Shown in pieces: positions 1-7,800 of a stretch of 64,000 bases of DNA (position 1 is the first letter of the stretch; every line of letters starts with the position of its first letter). Made by a program: the position numbers and the translations under genes. Below the pieces are notes generated by a model. The model was not told the origin of the DNA. It saw only the letters and a list, made by a program, of their open reading frames with translations, and ran no database searches. The stretch is from positions 1 to 64,000 of the forward strand of contig NZ_SMAC01000008.1 in the NCBI RefSeq assembly GCF_004342115.1, written 5' to 3'. This stretch comes from Mannheimia haemolytica. Lineage in GTDB: Bacteria; Pseudomonadota; Gammaproteobacteria; Enterobacterales; Pasteurellaceae.

Positions 1-87
1 GACCCCATACCGAACTCAGAAGTAAAACGCAGTAACGTCGATGGTAGTGTGGTGATTCGCCATGTGAGAGTAGAGCATCGTCGGGTT
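1..87 (+). rRNA. rrf: 5S ribosomal RNA, 3' part (5' end outside window)
   Basis: The first bases (GACCCCATACCGAACTCAGAAG) match the conserved loop A/helix III part of bacterial 5S rRNA, and GATGGTAGTGTGG and GAGAGTAGAGCATCG follow in the expected order. Only the last two thirds is present because the window starts inside the gene. The exact 3' end is estimated. A rho-independent terminator follows at 193-220, so this is the end of an rRNA operon. Confidence 0.9.
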
Positions 88-192
88 TTAATTTAAGCGA
101 GCTTAAGCGAAAGCTAAAAGTTACAAAAGCGAAAACTTAAGCAAAAGCAAAATAAGTACAAATAAACAAAGTACAAGTAATCCAAGAAAGAG

Positions 193-220
193 CCGCCTGT
201 AGAGATACAGGCGGTTTTTT
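193..220 (+). terminator. Terminator of the rRNA operon
   Basis: An 8-bp perfect stem CCGCCTGT / ACAGGCGG with a 6-base loop is followed directly by six T residues. It lies about 105 bases after the 5S gene and has no other gene to serve. Confidence 0.9.
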
Positions 221-422
221 GTTGTTGTGGTAAAGATAAAAAACTCACGGAAAATGACCGCTTGTTAGGATTTTCATTGTATTTATGAAAGGGAAATGCA
301 AGCGGTTATTTTCTTGCTAAGTTTTACAAGTGAAATCTTCGTTGAGCCTTTGGCTACACTATATTAATAACCCTGAATCTTTGATAGAATGAGCCAATAT
401 TTATTTTAGCTGGTACTATTTC
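221..422. other. Intergenic stretch with two opposed uptake-signal cores
   Basis: No gene is visible between the rRNA terminator and the ZIP transporter. GACCGCTTGT near 258 and CAAGCGGT near 300 form an inverted pair of uptake signals. The bases before position 423 presumably hold the promoter of the next operon, but no convincing -35/-10 pair stands out. Confidence 0.5.
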
Positions 423-1253
423 TTGTTTGAATATTTCCTTTCACTTTCTCCAATATGGCAAGCTTTTTTAGCGGGTTTATTTACTTGGGGTTGTACGATT
501 TTCGGTTCGTCATTTGTCTATTTTTTTAAATCGGTTAATCGAAAATTATTAGACAGTATGATGGGCTTTGCCGCGGGTGTAATGATTGCAGCCTCGTTTT
601 GGTCTTTGCTTGCACCTTCTTTAGAATATGCCGAGGCGGATTATGGCTCTTTAGCTTGGCTGCCTGCAGCGATTGGCTTTCTTGCCGGTGGAGCTTTTAT
701 TCGATTAATTGACTATGTTGTGCCGCATTTGCACTTGAGTAAGCCGATTGAGCAAGCTGAAGGAAATGATCAACTTAAACAAGGCTTATCAAAATCTACT
801 TTGCTTTTTCTTGCGATTACCATTCATAATATTCCAGAAGGATTAGCCATAGGGGTGGCTTTCGGTGCTTTGGCAACCCAAGTTTCAGGCGTAGATGCTT
901 CCATTATGGGAGCTATCGGTTTGGCAATCGGAATAGGGTTACAAAACATTCCCGAAGGCTCGTCACTTGCATTGCCAATTCGAGGCGAAGGGCATAGTCG
1001 GAAGAAAGCATTTTGGTATGGCTCTATGTCAGCAGTGGTTGAGCCTATTGCGGCGGTGATTGGGGCGGTTTTTGTGCTGTCGATGACGGCTATTTTACCT
1101 TATGCTCTTGCCTTTGCTGCCGGAGCGATGATTTTTGTGGTCGTAGAAGAACTGATTCCGGAATCGCAAAGTTCGGGAAATACTGATATTGCGACTTTAA
1201 GCCTGATGTTAGGCTTTGTAGTAATGATGGTACTTGATGTAACTTTAGGGTAG
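423..1253 (+). CDS. ZIP-family divalent metal transporter (GufA/ZupT-like)
   Basis: Inner-membrane protein of 276 residues with about eight hydrophobic segments. Two ZIP signature motifs are visible: HNIPEG at about residues 135-140 and QNIPEG at 174-179, which in this family line the metal path in two adjacent helices. ZIP proteins import Zn and related divalent cations; the exact metal cannot be read from sequence. The start used is TTG at 423, as no ATG is available near the conserved N-terminus; the ribosome site is weak. The DUF805 gene follows four bases after the stop, suggesting co-transcription. Confidence 0.85.
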   Translation: MFEYFLSLSPIWQAFLAGLFTWGCTIFGSSFVYFFKSVNRKLLDSMMGFAAGVMIAASFWSLLAPSLEYAEADYGSLAWLPAAIGFLAGGAFIRLIDYVVPHLHLSKPIEQAEGNDQLKQGLSKSTLLFLAITIHNIPEGLAIGVAFGALATQVSGVDASIMGAIGLAIGIGLQNIPEGSSLALPIRGEGHSRKKAFWYGSMSAVVEPIAAVIGAVFVLSMTAILPYALAFAAGAMIFVVVEELIPESQSSGNTDIATLSLMLGFVVMMVLDVTLG

Positions 1254-1256
1254 AAA

Positions 1257-1673
1257 ATGAGTTGGTATAAAGCACTTTTTAGTTTTAACGGTAGGCTAAA
1301 TAGACGAGGTTTTTGGATTGGATTTGGAATCCACTTTCTTTTCCTGTTTATGGTTGCTATGTGGATAAATTTGGCTGAATTGTCTTTATTGAGTGTGCTA
1401 CCGCTTATAATTACAGGATTTAGCCTGTCTGCTATTATTATTAAACGATTACACGACCGAAATCGTTCGGCAAAAGCCCTGTTAATGGCATTAGTGCCGA
1501 TTATTTGTTATCTTGCAGCTCCTTATTCACAAGGAATTATGCAGATATTGCTTGGACAGGTGATGCCGGCATTTATTGGAATGTTGCTCTTTTTAGAATG
1601 GGGTGTATTTGCCGGTAATCCTGAACCGAATCAATATGGCGAGCAAGGCTTATCTTTTAAATTTAGAGAATAA
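1257..1673 (+). CDS. DUF805 family small membrane protein
   Basis: A 138-residue protein with about four hydrophobic segments. It has the DUF805 hallmarks: an N-terminal F-x-F-x-GR-x-x-RRGFW stretch (about residues 8-20) and the RLHDRNRS motif near residues 64-71. The family is widespread, often in several copies, and has no proven function. It sits four bases after the ZIP transporter and one base before engB, so the three genes probably share a transcript. Confidence 0.8.
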   Translation: MSWYKALFSFNGRLNRRGFWIGFGIHFLFLFMVAMWINLAELSLLSVLPLIITGFSLSAIIIKRLHDRNRSAKALLMALVPIICYLAAPYSQGIMQILLGQVMPAFIGMLLFLEWGVFAGNPEPNQYGEQGLSFKFRE

Positions 1674-1674
1674 A

Positions 1675-2286
1675 ATGAAATTAAACTATCATAAAACCCA
1701 TTTTTTAACTTCAGCACCGGATATTCGTCATTTACCTGAAGATACAGGTGTGGAGATTGCTTTTGCCGGGCGTTCAAATGCCGGTAAATCGACTGCTTTG
1801 AACGCTTTAACTAACCAAAAAAGTTTAGCCCGAACTTCCAAAACACCGGGGCGAACGCAGTTGATTAACTTGTTTGAGGTTGAAACGAATTGTAAATTAG
1901 TGGATTTACCTGGCTATGGCTATGCAGCAGTACCTGAACAGATGAAAATCCAGTGGCAAAAAGCATTAGGCGAGTATTTACAAAAGCGTGAATGTTTAGG
2001 CGGTGTGGTGATTTTAATGGATATTCGCCACCCGTTGAAAGATTTAGATCAACAGATGATTGAATGGGCAGTGTCAGCCAACTTGCCGGTGTTACTGCTG
2101 TTGACCAAAGCGGATAAGTTAAGCCAATCGGCACGCTCTAAGCAGGTAAAAATGGTAAGAGAAGCGATTTTACCATTCCAAGGTGATATCCAAGTAGAGG
2201 CTTATTCCGCACTGAATAAAATCGGTATTGATAAGCTGTCGAACAAATTAGATAGCTGGTTTGCACCAAAATTAATCACAGAATAA
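1675..2286 (+). CDS. engB: Ribosome-biogenesis GTPase EngB (YihA/YsxC)
   Basis: A 203-residue TRAFAC-class GTPase needed for maturation of the 50S subunit and normal division. The P-loop GRSNAGKS is at residues 32-39, the G3 motif DLPGYG near 77-82 and the G4 motif TKAD in the second half. The ATG at 1675 is chosen because the protein then begins just like family members ([16 protein letters not shown]); the reading frame extends 24 codons upstream but those overlap the DUF805 gene. The start lies one base after the DUF805 stop. Confidence 0.95.
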   Translation: MKLNYHKTHFLTSAPDIRHLPEDTGVEIAFAGRSNAGKSTALNALTNQKSLARTSKTPGRTQLINLFEVETNCKLVDLPGYGYAAVPEQMKIQWQKALGEYLQKRECLGGVVILMDIRHPLKDLDQQMIEWAVSANLPVLLLLTKADKLSQSARSKQVKMVREAILPFQGDIQVEAYSALNKIGIDKLSNKLDSWFAPKLITE

Positions 2287-2300
2287 GTAAGGAATTCAAT

Positions 2301-2732
2301 ATGTACAATCTCGATGAATTACGCACAGAAACCGATGAAACCATTTCATCATTATTAGCCGATGGTTCAGACCCTGAAGCCCTTTATATTATTGAACACC
2401 ACGTTGCTCACCACGATTTTGATAAATTGGAAAAATTAGTAGTTGATGCCTATAAGCTGGGCTATGAAATTTCCGAAGCGGAAGAAGTGGAAGACGAAAA
2501 TGGTAAAGTGATTTTTGTATGCGACATTGTGAGCGAAATTCACTTGAATGCGGATCTCATTACCGCACAACAAAAAGAGTTACTGCCATTAATTGAAAAA
2601 GCCGGTGCGGAGTATGAGGGCTGGGGAACCTACTTTGAAGATCCGAATGCTGATGAAGATGAGTACGGCGATGACGGTGAATTTTTCGATGATGAAAATG
2701 ACGATTTTGAGGACGAACCTCGCCGTCATTAA
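2301..2732 (+). CDS. rraB: Regulator of RNase E activity B (RraB)
   Basis: A 143-residue acidic cytoplasmic protein matching RraB (YjgD), which binds RNase E and modulates mRNA decay. The N-terminal MYNLDELRTETDE and the middle segment IEHHVAHHDFDKLEKL are typical. The C-terminus is a run of Asp/Glu residues ending in RRH, as in the family. It starts 14 bases after engB behind an AAGGA-type ribosome site and ends before an inverted uptake-signal pair shared with the convergent tusA. Confidence 0.93.
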   Translation: MYNLDELRTETDETISSLLADGSDPEALYIIEHHVAHHDFDKLEKLVVDAYKLGYEISEAEEVEDENGKVIFVCDIVSEIHLNADLITAQQKELLPLIEKAGAEYEGWGTYFEDPNADEDEYGDDGEFFDDENDDFEDEPRRH

Positions 2733-2737
2733 TTAAA

Positions 2738-2795
2738 ACAAGCGGTCGATTTTGTGCATAAATTTGCAATTTTATGGCTAAAATCGACCGCTTGT
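2738..2795. terminator. Inverted uptake-signal pair acting as bidirectional terminator
   Basis: ACAAGCGGTCGATTTT at 2738-2753 is repeated perfectly in reverse complement at 2780-2795. The pair lies between the convergent genes rraB and tusA, the usual place in Pasteurellaceae for paired uptake signals that also fold as terminators. Confidence 0.75.
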
Positions 2796-2798
2796 GGT

Positions 2799-3041
2799 TT
2801 ATTCCAAGCCTTTTTTAATCCAGTAATGGTATGGGGTGGAGTCCACCTCTTTTTGAATTAATTGGTGATCCATAAATTCGCAGAAACTCGGAATATCACG
2901 GGTAGTGGCCGGGTCATCGGCGATGATATGCAAAATTTCTCCCTCTTCCATATTACGGATTGTTTTACGGGTGAGCATCACCGGCTCTGGGCAACGTAGC
3001 CCCAAGGTATCTAATTCTTTATTTACAGTTAATTGAGTCAT
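2799..3041 (-). CDS. tusA: Sulfurtransferase TusA
   Basis: An 80-residue SirA/TusA-fold protein that accepts persulfide sulfur from IscS and passes it on for 2-thiouridine formation in tRNA. The active cysteine lies in the signature [10 protein letters not shown] (Cys17). Length and start ([20 protein letters not shown]) agree with family members. It is divergent from pepQ, leaving about 10 bases between the two start codons, so their promoters must overlap coding sequence. Confidence 0.95.
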   Translation of the reverse strand: MTQLTVNKELDTLGLRCPEPVMLTRKTIRNMEEGEILHIIADDPATTRDIPSFCEFMDHQLIQKEVDSTPYHYWIKKGLE

Positions 3042-3051
3042 TTTATTCCTT

Positions 3052-4374
3052 ATGAAAAATCTATTCTCTACGCATCTCGCACGTTTGCAACAGACAGTGC
3101 AAAGCTTGCTGGAAAATGCCTTTTTAGACGGTTTATGGATTTATGCCGGCAAGGCAAAAACCTTATTTTTAGACGATCAAACCGTCCCGTTTAAAATTAA
3201 CCCTTATTTTAATTACTTTTTCCCATATCCCCAAGCTGAAAATTGCTGGTTATTTTTAGATGGCAAAAATAAGCCGAAAATCTATTTTTATGCCCCTGAA
3301 GATTATTGGGTTTCCACTCTAAAAGTGCCAACGGAGGCCTTTTTCGCTGCGGAATTTGAGTGGGTTTTGTTGAGAGCAGAGAATGAAATTGCAACCTTTA
3401 TCCAAAATCCGACCGCTTGTGCCTTTATCGGTGAAGATGTTGAGCTAGCCAAAAAGTTAGGCTTTAGCCATATTAATCCGCAGAAAGTGCTGAATAGCCT
3501 GAATTTTGCCCGCTCCATCAAAACGGAGTTTGAAATTGAAAGTATTTACCAAGCCCAATTTTCAGCCTTAAAAGGGCATCAAGTAGCAAAAGAGGCATTT
3601 TTTGTCGGCAAAAGCGAATTTGAAATCAACCTTGAATATTTGAAAGCGACGCAGCAATCTGATCTCAATGTTCCTTATGGCAATATTGTGGCGATTAATC
3701 AAAATGGTGCGGTGCTACATTATACGGCGTTAGATTTTGACACCCACGCAAAACGCCACAGTTTTTTAATTGATGCCGGCACAACGGTAAATGGTTATGC
3801 CTCCGATCTCACCCGCACCTATGCCTTTGACAGCGGTTCTGAATTTGCCGAGCTGGTGGCGAAAATGGAACAGTTGAAGTTGCAGATTATTGCTGAGCTG
3901 AGTATTGGGGTGAACTACCTGCATTATCACACCCGAATGCAGCAGATGATTTCGCAATTATTAGCGGAACATCAATTTATTCATCTTTCAGCCGAGCAAA
4001 TTTTTGAACAAGGGATTAGCCGTACGTTCTTCCCACACGGACTAGGGCATTTATTGGGTATTCAAGTGCACGATGTGGGCGGTTTTCAGCAAAATGCCCG
4101 AGGCAGCCATAAAGCTCCTCCAGAGGTTTACCCAAGTTTGCGTTGTACCCGTGAGCTACAGGAAAATATGGTGCTTACCATTGAGCCGGGTTTTTATTTT
4201 ATTGAGATGCTACTTAAGCCTTGGAAAAACAGTGCCTTATCTTCTGCCTTTAACTGGCAGAAAATTGAGGCTTTCAAAGCCTTTGGCGGGATTCGTACCG
4301 AAGACAATATTGTCATGCGAGCCAATGGGGCAGAAAATCTGACGGCAAACGCTGCCGCAACGTTGGGAGGATAA
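3052..4374 (+). CDS. pepQ: Xaa-Pro dipeptidase PepQ
   Basis: A 440-residue cytoplasmic metallopeptidase of family M24B that hydrolyses Xaa-Pro dipeptides. The pita-bread metal ligands are all visible: two Asp in the stretch IDAG...YASDLTRTY (about 241-256), His in HGLGHLLG, and Glu in TIEPGFYF and GIRTEDNI. Length equals the E. coli enzyme (443). fxsA begins one base after its stop. An uptake signal core is inside the gene near 3410. Confidence 0.95.
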   Translation: MKNLFSTHLARLQQTVQSLLENAFLDGLWIYAGKAKTLFLDDQTVPFKINPYFNYFFPYPQAENCWLFLDGKNKPKIYFYAPEDYWVSTLKVPTEAFFAAEFEWVLLRAENEIATFIQNPTACAFIGEDVELAKKLGFSHINPQKVLNSLNFARSIKTEFEIESIYQAQFSALKGHQVAKEAFFVGKSEFEINLEYLKATQQSDLNVPYGNIVAINQNGAVLHYTALDFDTHAKRHSFLIDAGTTVNGYASDLTRTYAFDSGSEFAELVAKMEQLKLQIIAELSIGVNYLHYHTRMQQMISQLLAEHQFIHLSAEQIFEQGISRTFFPHGLGHLLGIQVHDVGGFQQNARGSHKAPPEVYPSLRCTRELQENMVLTIEPGFYFIEMLLKPWKNSALSSAFNWQKIEAFKAFGGIRTEDNIVMRANGAENLTANAAATLGG

Positions 4375-4375
4375 T

Positions 4376-4861
4376 ATGCCTATTTTAGCGATTCTGTTTG
4401 GTATTTTCTTTTATATCTATTGCGAAATTTCGCTGCTGGTGAATATTGGCTCGATCATTGGCGTGTTACCCACGATTTTGTTACTGGTCGTGATTTCATT
4501 TTTAGGGTTATGGATTGTGAAGTTAAGGGGCGTTTATACCCTCTTTTCCATCAAGCAAGATTTAAGCCAAGGCAAGATACCGACTGAAGCAGTCGGCAAC
4601 TCGGTGATGTTTATTGTAGCCGGCATTTTGCTGATTATTCCCGGCTTTTTAAGTGATATTTTAGCGATTTTATGCGTGTTACCCTTTAGCCGAAAATGGA
4701 TTCAAGCCTTCGTAATTAATAGCGTAAAGAATAAGGTGTTTATGCATTTTACCGCCCAAACTTCGTCTTTTTCTGCTACATCTGCGCAAGATAGCAACAC
4801 GTTTGATGCAGAATTTGAACGCAAGCCGGACGAGCAAGATCAACATAATAGGATCAAATAG
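4376..4861 (+). CDS. fxsA: FxsA family membrane protein
   Basis: A 161-residue inner-membrane protein with three to four hydrophobic helices and a polar C-terminal tail. The pattern GIFFYIYCEISLLVNIGSIIG and later IPGFLSDILAILCVLPFSR are typical of FxsA (YtzA). E. coli FxsA, when overproduced, relieves F-plasmid exclusion of phage T7; its normal role is unknown. The stop TAG shares its last base with the GTG start of the next gene. Confidence 0.9.
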   Translation: MPILAILFGIFFYIYCEISLLVNIGSIIGVLPTILLLVVISFLGLWIVKLRGVYTLFSIKQDLSQGKIPTEAVGNSVMFIVAGILLIIPGFLSDILAILCVLPFSRKWIQAFVINSVKNKVFMHFTAQTSSFSATSAQDSNTFDAEFERKPDEQDQHNRIK

Positions 4862-5709
4862 TGGAGAAAAGAACACTTGCACTACTTAAAGTACACGGCA
4901 CAGCGGTTTTATTTGGTGCCTCGGTGATCTTCGGAGCATTAATTCAAAGCTCGGCTGAAACCATTGTGCTTGGGCGAGTGATGATTGCTTTTGCTATCAT
5001 CTCTTTGTATTTTTTATGGAAAAAACAACCGCTTGTAAAGCTCAACTTACAGCAAATGGCTCAACTTGCATTTTCTGCAGCTTTATTAGCTGCCCACTGG
5101 GTTACTTTTTTTGTGGCGGTTAAAGTAGGTGGTGTGGCGGTAGCAACCTTAGGCTTTGCCAGCTTTCCGGCATTTGTGGCGTTATTTGAAAGCCTGTTCT
5201 TCCGTGAAAAATTACGCTTTCGTGAAGTGGTGCTATTAATTGCCATCACGGTTGGTTTAATTTTAGTTACCCCTGAATTTACTTTTGGTAATCAAGCCAC
5301 TCAAGGTTTATTGTGGGGCGTGTTATCTGCTTTGGTGTATGGTATTTTGGCGGTAGCGAATCGCCGTACCATGAGCAAAATTTCCGGTGTGCAAGCAAGC
5401 TGGTGGCAGTATATTTTTGCTACACTTTTTCTGTTGCCTCTCTCCATCACTGAATTTCCAAGCGTTTCCACCCAAGATTGGTTTTGGATTTTCTGTATCG
5501 GTTTTTTATGTACAACCCTTGCCTATACGCTGTTTATTTCAAGCCTTGATACCATCAACGCCCGTACTGCCTCAATGATTATTTCCCTCGAGCCGGTGTA
5601 TGCGATTGTGATCGCGTGGCTTTGCTTTAATGAAGTGCCAACCCTTAAAATGATTATCGGTGGCTTAATTATTTTACTTTCTGTTGCGTGGGCGAACCTG
5701 AAAAAATGA
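4861..5709 (+). CDS. EamA/DMT-family transporter
   Basis: A 282-residue protein with ten predicted hydrophobic helices in two EamA repeats (about residues 8-135 and 150-280), the drug/metabolite transporter architecture. Members export amino acids or other metabolites, but substrate cannot be assigned. The GTG start overlaps the fxsA stop by one base, and the TGA stop overlaps the rluE start, so it is translated within a fxsA-eamA-rluE-nudC run. Confidence 0.85.
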   Translation: MEKRTLALLKVHGTAVLFGASVIFGALIQSSAETIVLGRVMIAFAIISLYFLWKKQPLVKLNLQQMAQLAFSAALLAAHWVTFFVAVKVGGVAVATLGFASFPAFVALFESLFFREKLRFREVVLLIAITVGLILVTPEFTFGNQATQGLLWGVLSALVYGILAVANRRTMSKISGVQASWWQYIFATLFLLPLSITEFPSVSTQDWFWIFCIGFLCTTLAYTLFISSLDTINARTASMIISLEPVYAIVIAWLCFNEVPTLKMIIGGLIILLSVAWANLKK

Positions 5710-6389
5710 AACAACCAACCTTTAAAAGAATGACAAACAAGCGGTCAAATTTCGCTAAAAATTTGCAAAAAAATCCGCAAAAACGACCGCTTACCTTTGC
5801 GGAAACCACCCTTGTGTTACTCAATAAGCCTTATGATGTACTAACCCAATTTACCGATGAACAGGGGCGAAAAACGCTAAAAGATTTTATTACGATGCCC
5901 AATATTTACCCGGTCGGGCGGCTAGATAGAGACAGTGAAGGATTGTTGCTTTTGACTAATAATGGCGAAATCCAGCACCGTTTAGCTCACCCGAAATTTG
6001 ACAAGCAGAAAACCTATTGGGTACAAGTGGAGGGTGTTCCACAACCGGAAGATCTTGCCAAATTAGCAAAAGGGGTGGAGTTAAAAGATGGTTTGACCAA
6101 GCCCGCGAAAGTCAGAGCAATAGCAACGCCCGATTTTGCTTGGCATATCGCCCCGCAAATTCGTGAGCGGAAAACCATTCCGACCAGCTGGATAGAATTG
6201 ATTATTTCTGAAGGGAAAAATCGCCAAGTCAGAAGAATGACTGCACATATCGGTTTCCCGACTTTACGGTTAATTCGTGTTGGGATAGGCCAGTTTAGAT
6301 TAGGCAATTTAGGCTGTGGTGAGTTTCAAGTGCTATCTGAAAATGAAAAACGTAAGTTGTTTACACAATTAGGATTGAAAGATGAATAA
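5706..6389 (+). CDS. rluE: 23S rRNA pseudouridine(2457) synthase RluE
   Basis: A 227-residue RsuA-family pseudouridine synthase. The catalytic aspartate is in [18 protein letters not shown] (Asp74). It lacks an S4 domain, as RluE does. ATG 5706 is preferred because it overlaps the upstream stop (ATGA); a GTG at 5688 would add six residues. The basic N-terminal 30 residues are encoded by an inverted pair of uptake signals (5737-5793), so this segment is probably shaped by the DNA signal rather than by function. Its end overlaps nudC by 8 bases. Confidence 0.92.
   Translation: MKQPTFKRMTNKRSNFAKNLQKNPQKRPLTFAETTLVLLNKPYDVLTQFTDEQGRKTLKDFITMPNIYPVGRLDRDSEGLLLLTNNGEIQHRLAHPKFDKQKTYWVQVEGVPQPEDLAKLAKGVELKDGLTKPAKVRAIATPDFAWHIAPQIRERKTIPTSWIELIISEGKNRQVRRMTAHIGFPTLRLIRVGIGQFRLGNLGCGEFQVLSENEKRKLFTQLGLKDE
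5737..5793. repeat. Inverted uptake-signal pair inside rluE coding sequence
   Basis: ACAAGCGGTCAAATTT at 5737-5752 and its opposed partner ending ACGACCGCTT at about 5793 lie entirely within the 5' coding part of rluE, separated by an AT-rich spacer with two TTTGCAAAAA-like stretches. Such pairs are normally intergenic. Confidence 0.8.
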
Positions 6390-7143
6390 AGGATATTGGA
6401 TTATCGTCAGCGATTTTGATATTGCCTTGGAGGCTGGGGAAATTCCATTCGGAAGTGCGGAAGAGCTGGGCTTAAGTGGACGTGAGAAATTAACCATCGG
6501 GCAATATCAAGGCTCGCCGGCTTATTTGGTGAAGGCGTTAGAATCGGATAATCAGCGAGAGTTTGCTTATTTAAGAAGCCAAATTAACCGACCACCCGAA
6601 CTGTCTCATTTGTTGCATCGAGCTGTTTCGCTTAACCATTTCTTTCAGACTCACCAATTTTGCGGAAAATGTGGCGAGAAAACCATACTGGCAAGCGATG
6701 AAATTGCAATTTACTGCAATGCGTGTGGCAATCGAGCTTACCCAACGATTAGCCCGTCAATTATTGTGGCGGTGCGAAAAGGCAGACAAATCCTACTAGC
6801 CAATCATCTACGCCATAAAGGCACAATTTATACCACTTTAGCCGGTTTTGTCGAAGCCGGTGAGGCGGTAGAAACTGCGGTGCATCGTGAAGTGTTTGAA
6901 GAAACGGGCATTAAAGTGAAAAATGTGCGTTATTTTGGAAGCCAACCTTGGGCGTTTCCCAATTCATTAATGCTAGGTTTTTTAGCGGATTATGAAAGCG
7001 GTGAAATTCAGCTACAGGAAGAAGAAATCTGCGATGCAAAATGGTTCGACTGTGAGGAAAGCTTACCTGAAATCCCACAACAAGGCACAATAGCTTTTGA
7101 GCTGATTCAAGCTACCTTGAAGTTATGTCGGGAGAGTAAATAA
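6382..7143 (+). CDS. nudC: NAD(+)/NADH diphosphatase, RNA de-NADding enzyme NudC
   Basis: A 253-residue Nudix hydrolase that cleaves NADH and removes NAD caps from RNA. The zinc ribbon is present (Cys94, Cys97, Cys112, Cys115) and the Nudix box runs from GFVEAGE to REVFEETGI at about 155-177 with all catalytic Glu residues. The [14 protein letters not shown] motif after it is specific to the NudC subfamily. It is the last gene of the forward run and overlaps rluE by 8 bases. Confidence 0.95.
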   Translation: MNKGYWIIVSDFDIALEAGEIPFGSAEELGLSGREKLTIGQYQGSPAYLVKALESDNQREFAYLRSQINRPPELSHLLHRAVSLNHFFQTHQFCGKCGEKTILASDEIAIYCNACGNRAYPTISPSIIVAVRKGRQILLANHLRHKGTIYTTLAGFVEAGEAVETAVHREVFEETGIKVKNVRYFGSQPWAFPNSLMLGFLADYESGEIQLQEEEICDAKWFDCEESLPEIPQQGTIAFELIQATLKLCRESK

Positions 7144-7170
7144 TTATCTTAACTTGTGCTCATCAATAAG

Positions 7171-7206
7171 AAAAAACCTCTCTATATGATTATAGAGAGG
7201 TTTGTA
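7171..7206 (-). terminator. Strong hairpin between nudC and the reverse-strand operon
   Basis: A perfect 13-bp stem (7174-7186 with 7191-7203) and a 4-base loop. Six A residues on the left become six U residues on the reverse transcript, so it is best built to stop reverse-strand transcription; on the forward strand only TTTGTATT follows, which would make it a weaker terminator for nudC. Confidence 0.85.
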
Positions 7207-7351
7207 TTCTTAGCTACCGCAGCAATCCCTTAGTCTGTTTCAAGTTCAGGATTTAATATAAAAATTAAATAGCTATTACAGGTTAGCGGAAACCTGCCGC
7301 CCACAGTAGAAAACCAAATCCGCCTGTTATTTTCTACAAATGCTCTTGCGT
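7171..7351 (-). ncRNA. Candidate structured small RNA (unidentified)
   Basis: This AT-rich gap has no ORF but is unusually structured. On the reverse strand an extended -10 (TGTTATAAT, 7359-7367) would start an RNA near 7351, and the hairpin at 7171-7206 would end it, giving about 180 nt. Within it I see a GTAGAAAA/TTTTCTAC stem with a 16-base loop, a CAGGTT/AACCTG stem-loop, an ATTTAAT/ATTAAAT stem and a small GCT/AGC hairpin. It resembles none of 6S, tmRNA, 4.5S, RNase P, GcvB or Spot 42 that I can compare from memory. The -35 region is poor. It could also be the structured 3' UTR of the nrd operon. Confidence 0.4.
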
Positions 7352-7377
7352 GGAACTGATTATAACACTAACGTACT

Positions 7378-7797
7378 TTATTTCATAGTGCCTATTTGTA
7401 TTCCGTGGGGATTTGTTCTTCTATAAGCGGTTACAACTGAATATATCGTACCGCTTTCCAAAAACTTACGCTCTAGAACCACAATGCCAATACTTGCTTT
7501 CAGAATAATAGGGCGATGATTGCCTTTTAAATCTGAGAATTCGCAAAAAATTTTAGCGTTTTCTACTATGATAGCTTTGACAAATTCATTAACTGATGTA
7601 AATCCTAGATTAAGAATTTCTTGCATATGCTCGGCTTCAATATGCTTTACACCAAAGCCTTTATTTGGAGCAGTATGTTTGCCGATTCTTAATTGAATAG
7701 GACCTTTATCAAAGGTATACCCACTAGATGTTATTTCAGGAAATTCACCAACAACTTCAACAATAGTATTAGGTGAAGTATGCGATAAATTTCCCAT
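7378..7797 (-). CDS. Putative BECR-fold nuclease / toxin-like protein
   Basis: A 139-residue cytoplasmic protein without signal or membrane segment. The core GKHTAPNKGFGVKHIEAEHMQE, a segment SVNEFVKAII and the end IYSVVTAYRRTN resemble the phage-type Barnase-EndoU-ColicinE5/D-RelE (BECR) nuclease domains found at the C-terminus of phage MuF-like proteins and polymorphic toxins; this is pattern recognition, not a database match. It starts three bases after the nrdA stop with AAGGG as ribosome site inside the nrdA end, so it is translated with the nrdBA operon. No immunity or antitoxin ORF is next to it. Function otherwise unknown. Confidence 0.55.
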   Translation of the reverse strand: MGNLSHTSPNTIVEVVGEFPEITSSGYTFDKGPIQLRIGKHTAPNKGFGVKHIEAEHMQEILNLGFTSVNEFVKAIIVENAKIFCEFSDLKGNHRPIILKASIGIVVLERKFLESGTIYSVVTAYRRTNPHGIQIGTMK

Positions 7798-7800
7798 TAT

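Noticed and set aside
88-180. Repeated AAGCGAAA / AAGCAAAA words after the 5S gene as a repeat array.
   Set aside because: The words are imperfect, unevenly spaced and AT-rich; no array or CRISPR structure results.
1603-1674. A longer EngB starting upstream of 1675.
   Set aside because: The additional 24 codons overlap the DUF805 gene and do not match EngB proteins.
7171-7351. 6S RNA, tmRNA or GcvB as the identity of the structured gap.
   Set aside because: The 5' and 3' ends do not pair as in 6S, there is no tRNA-like end as in tmRNA, and no GcvB-type ACA-rich segment is present.
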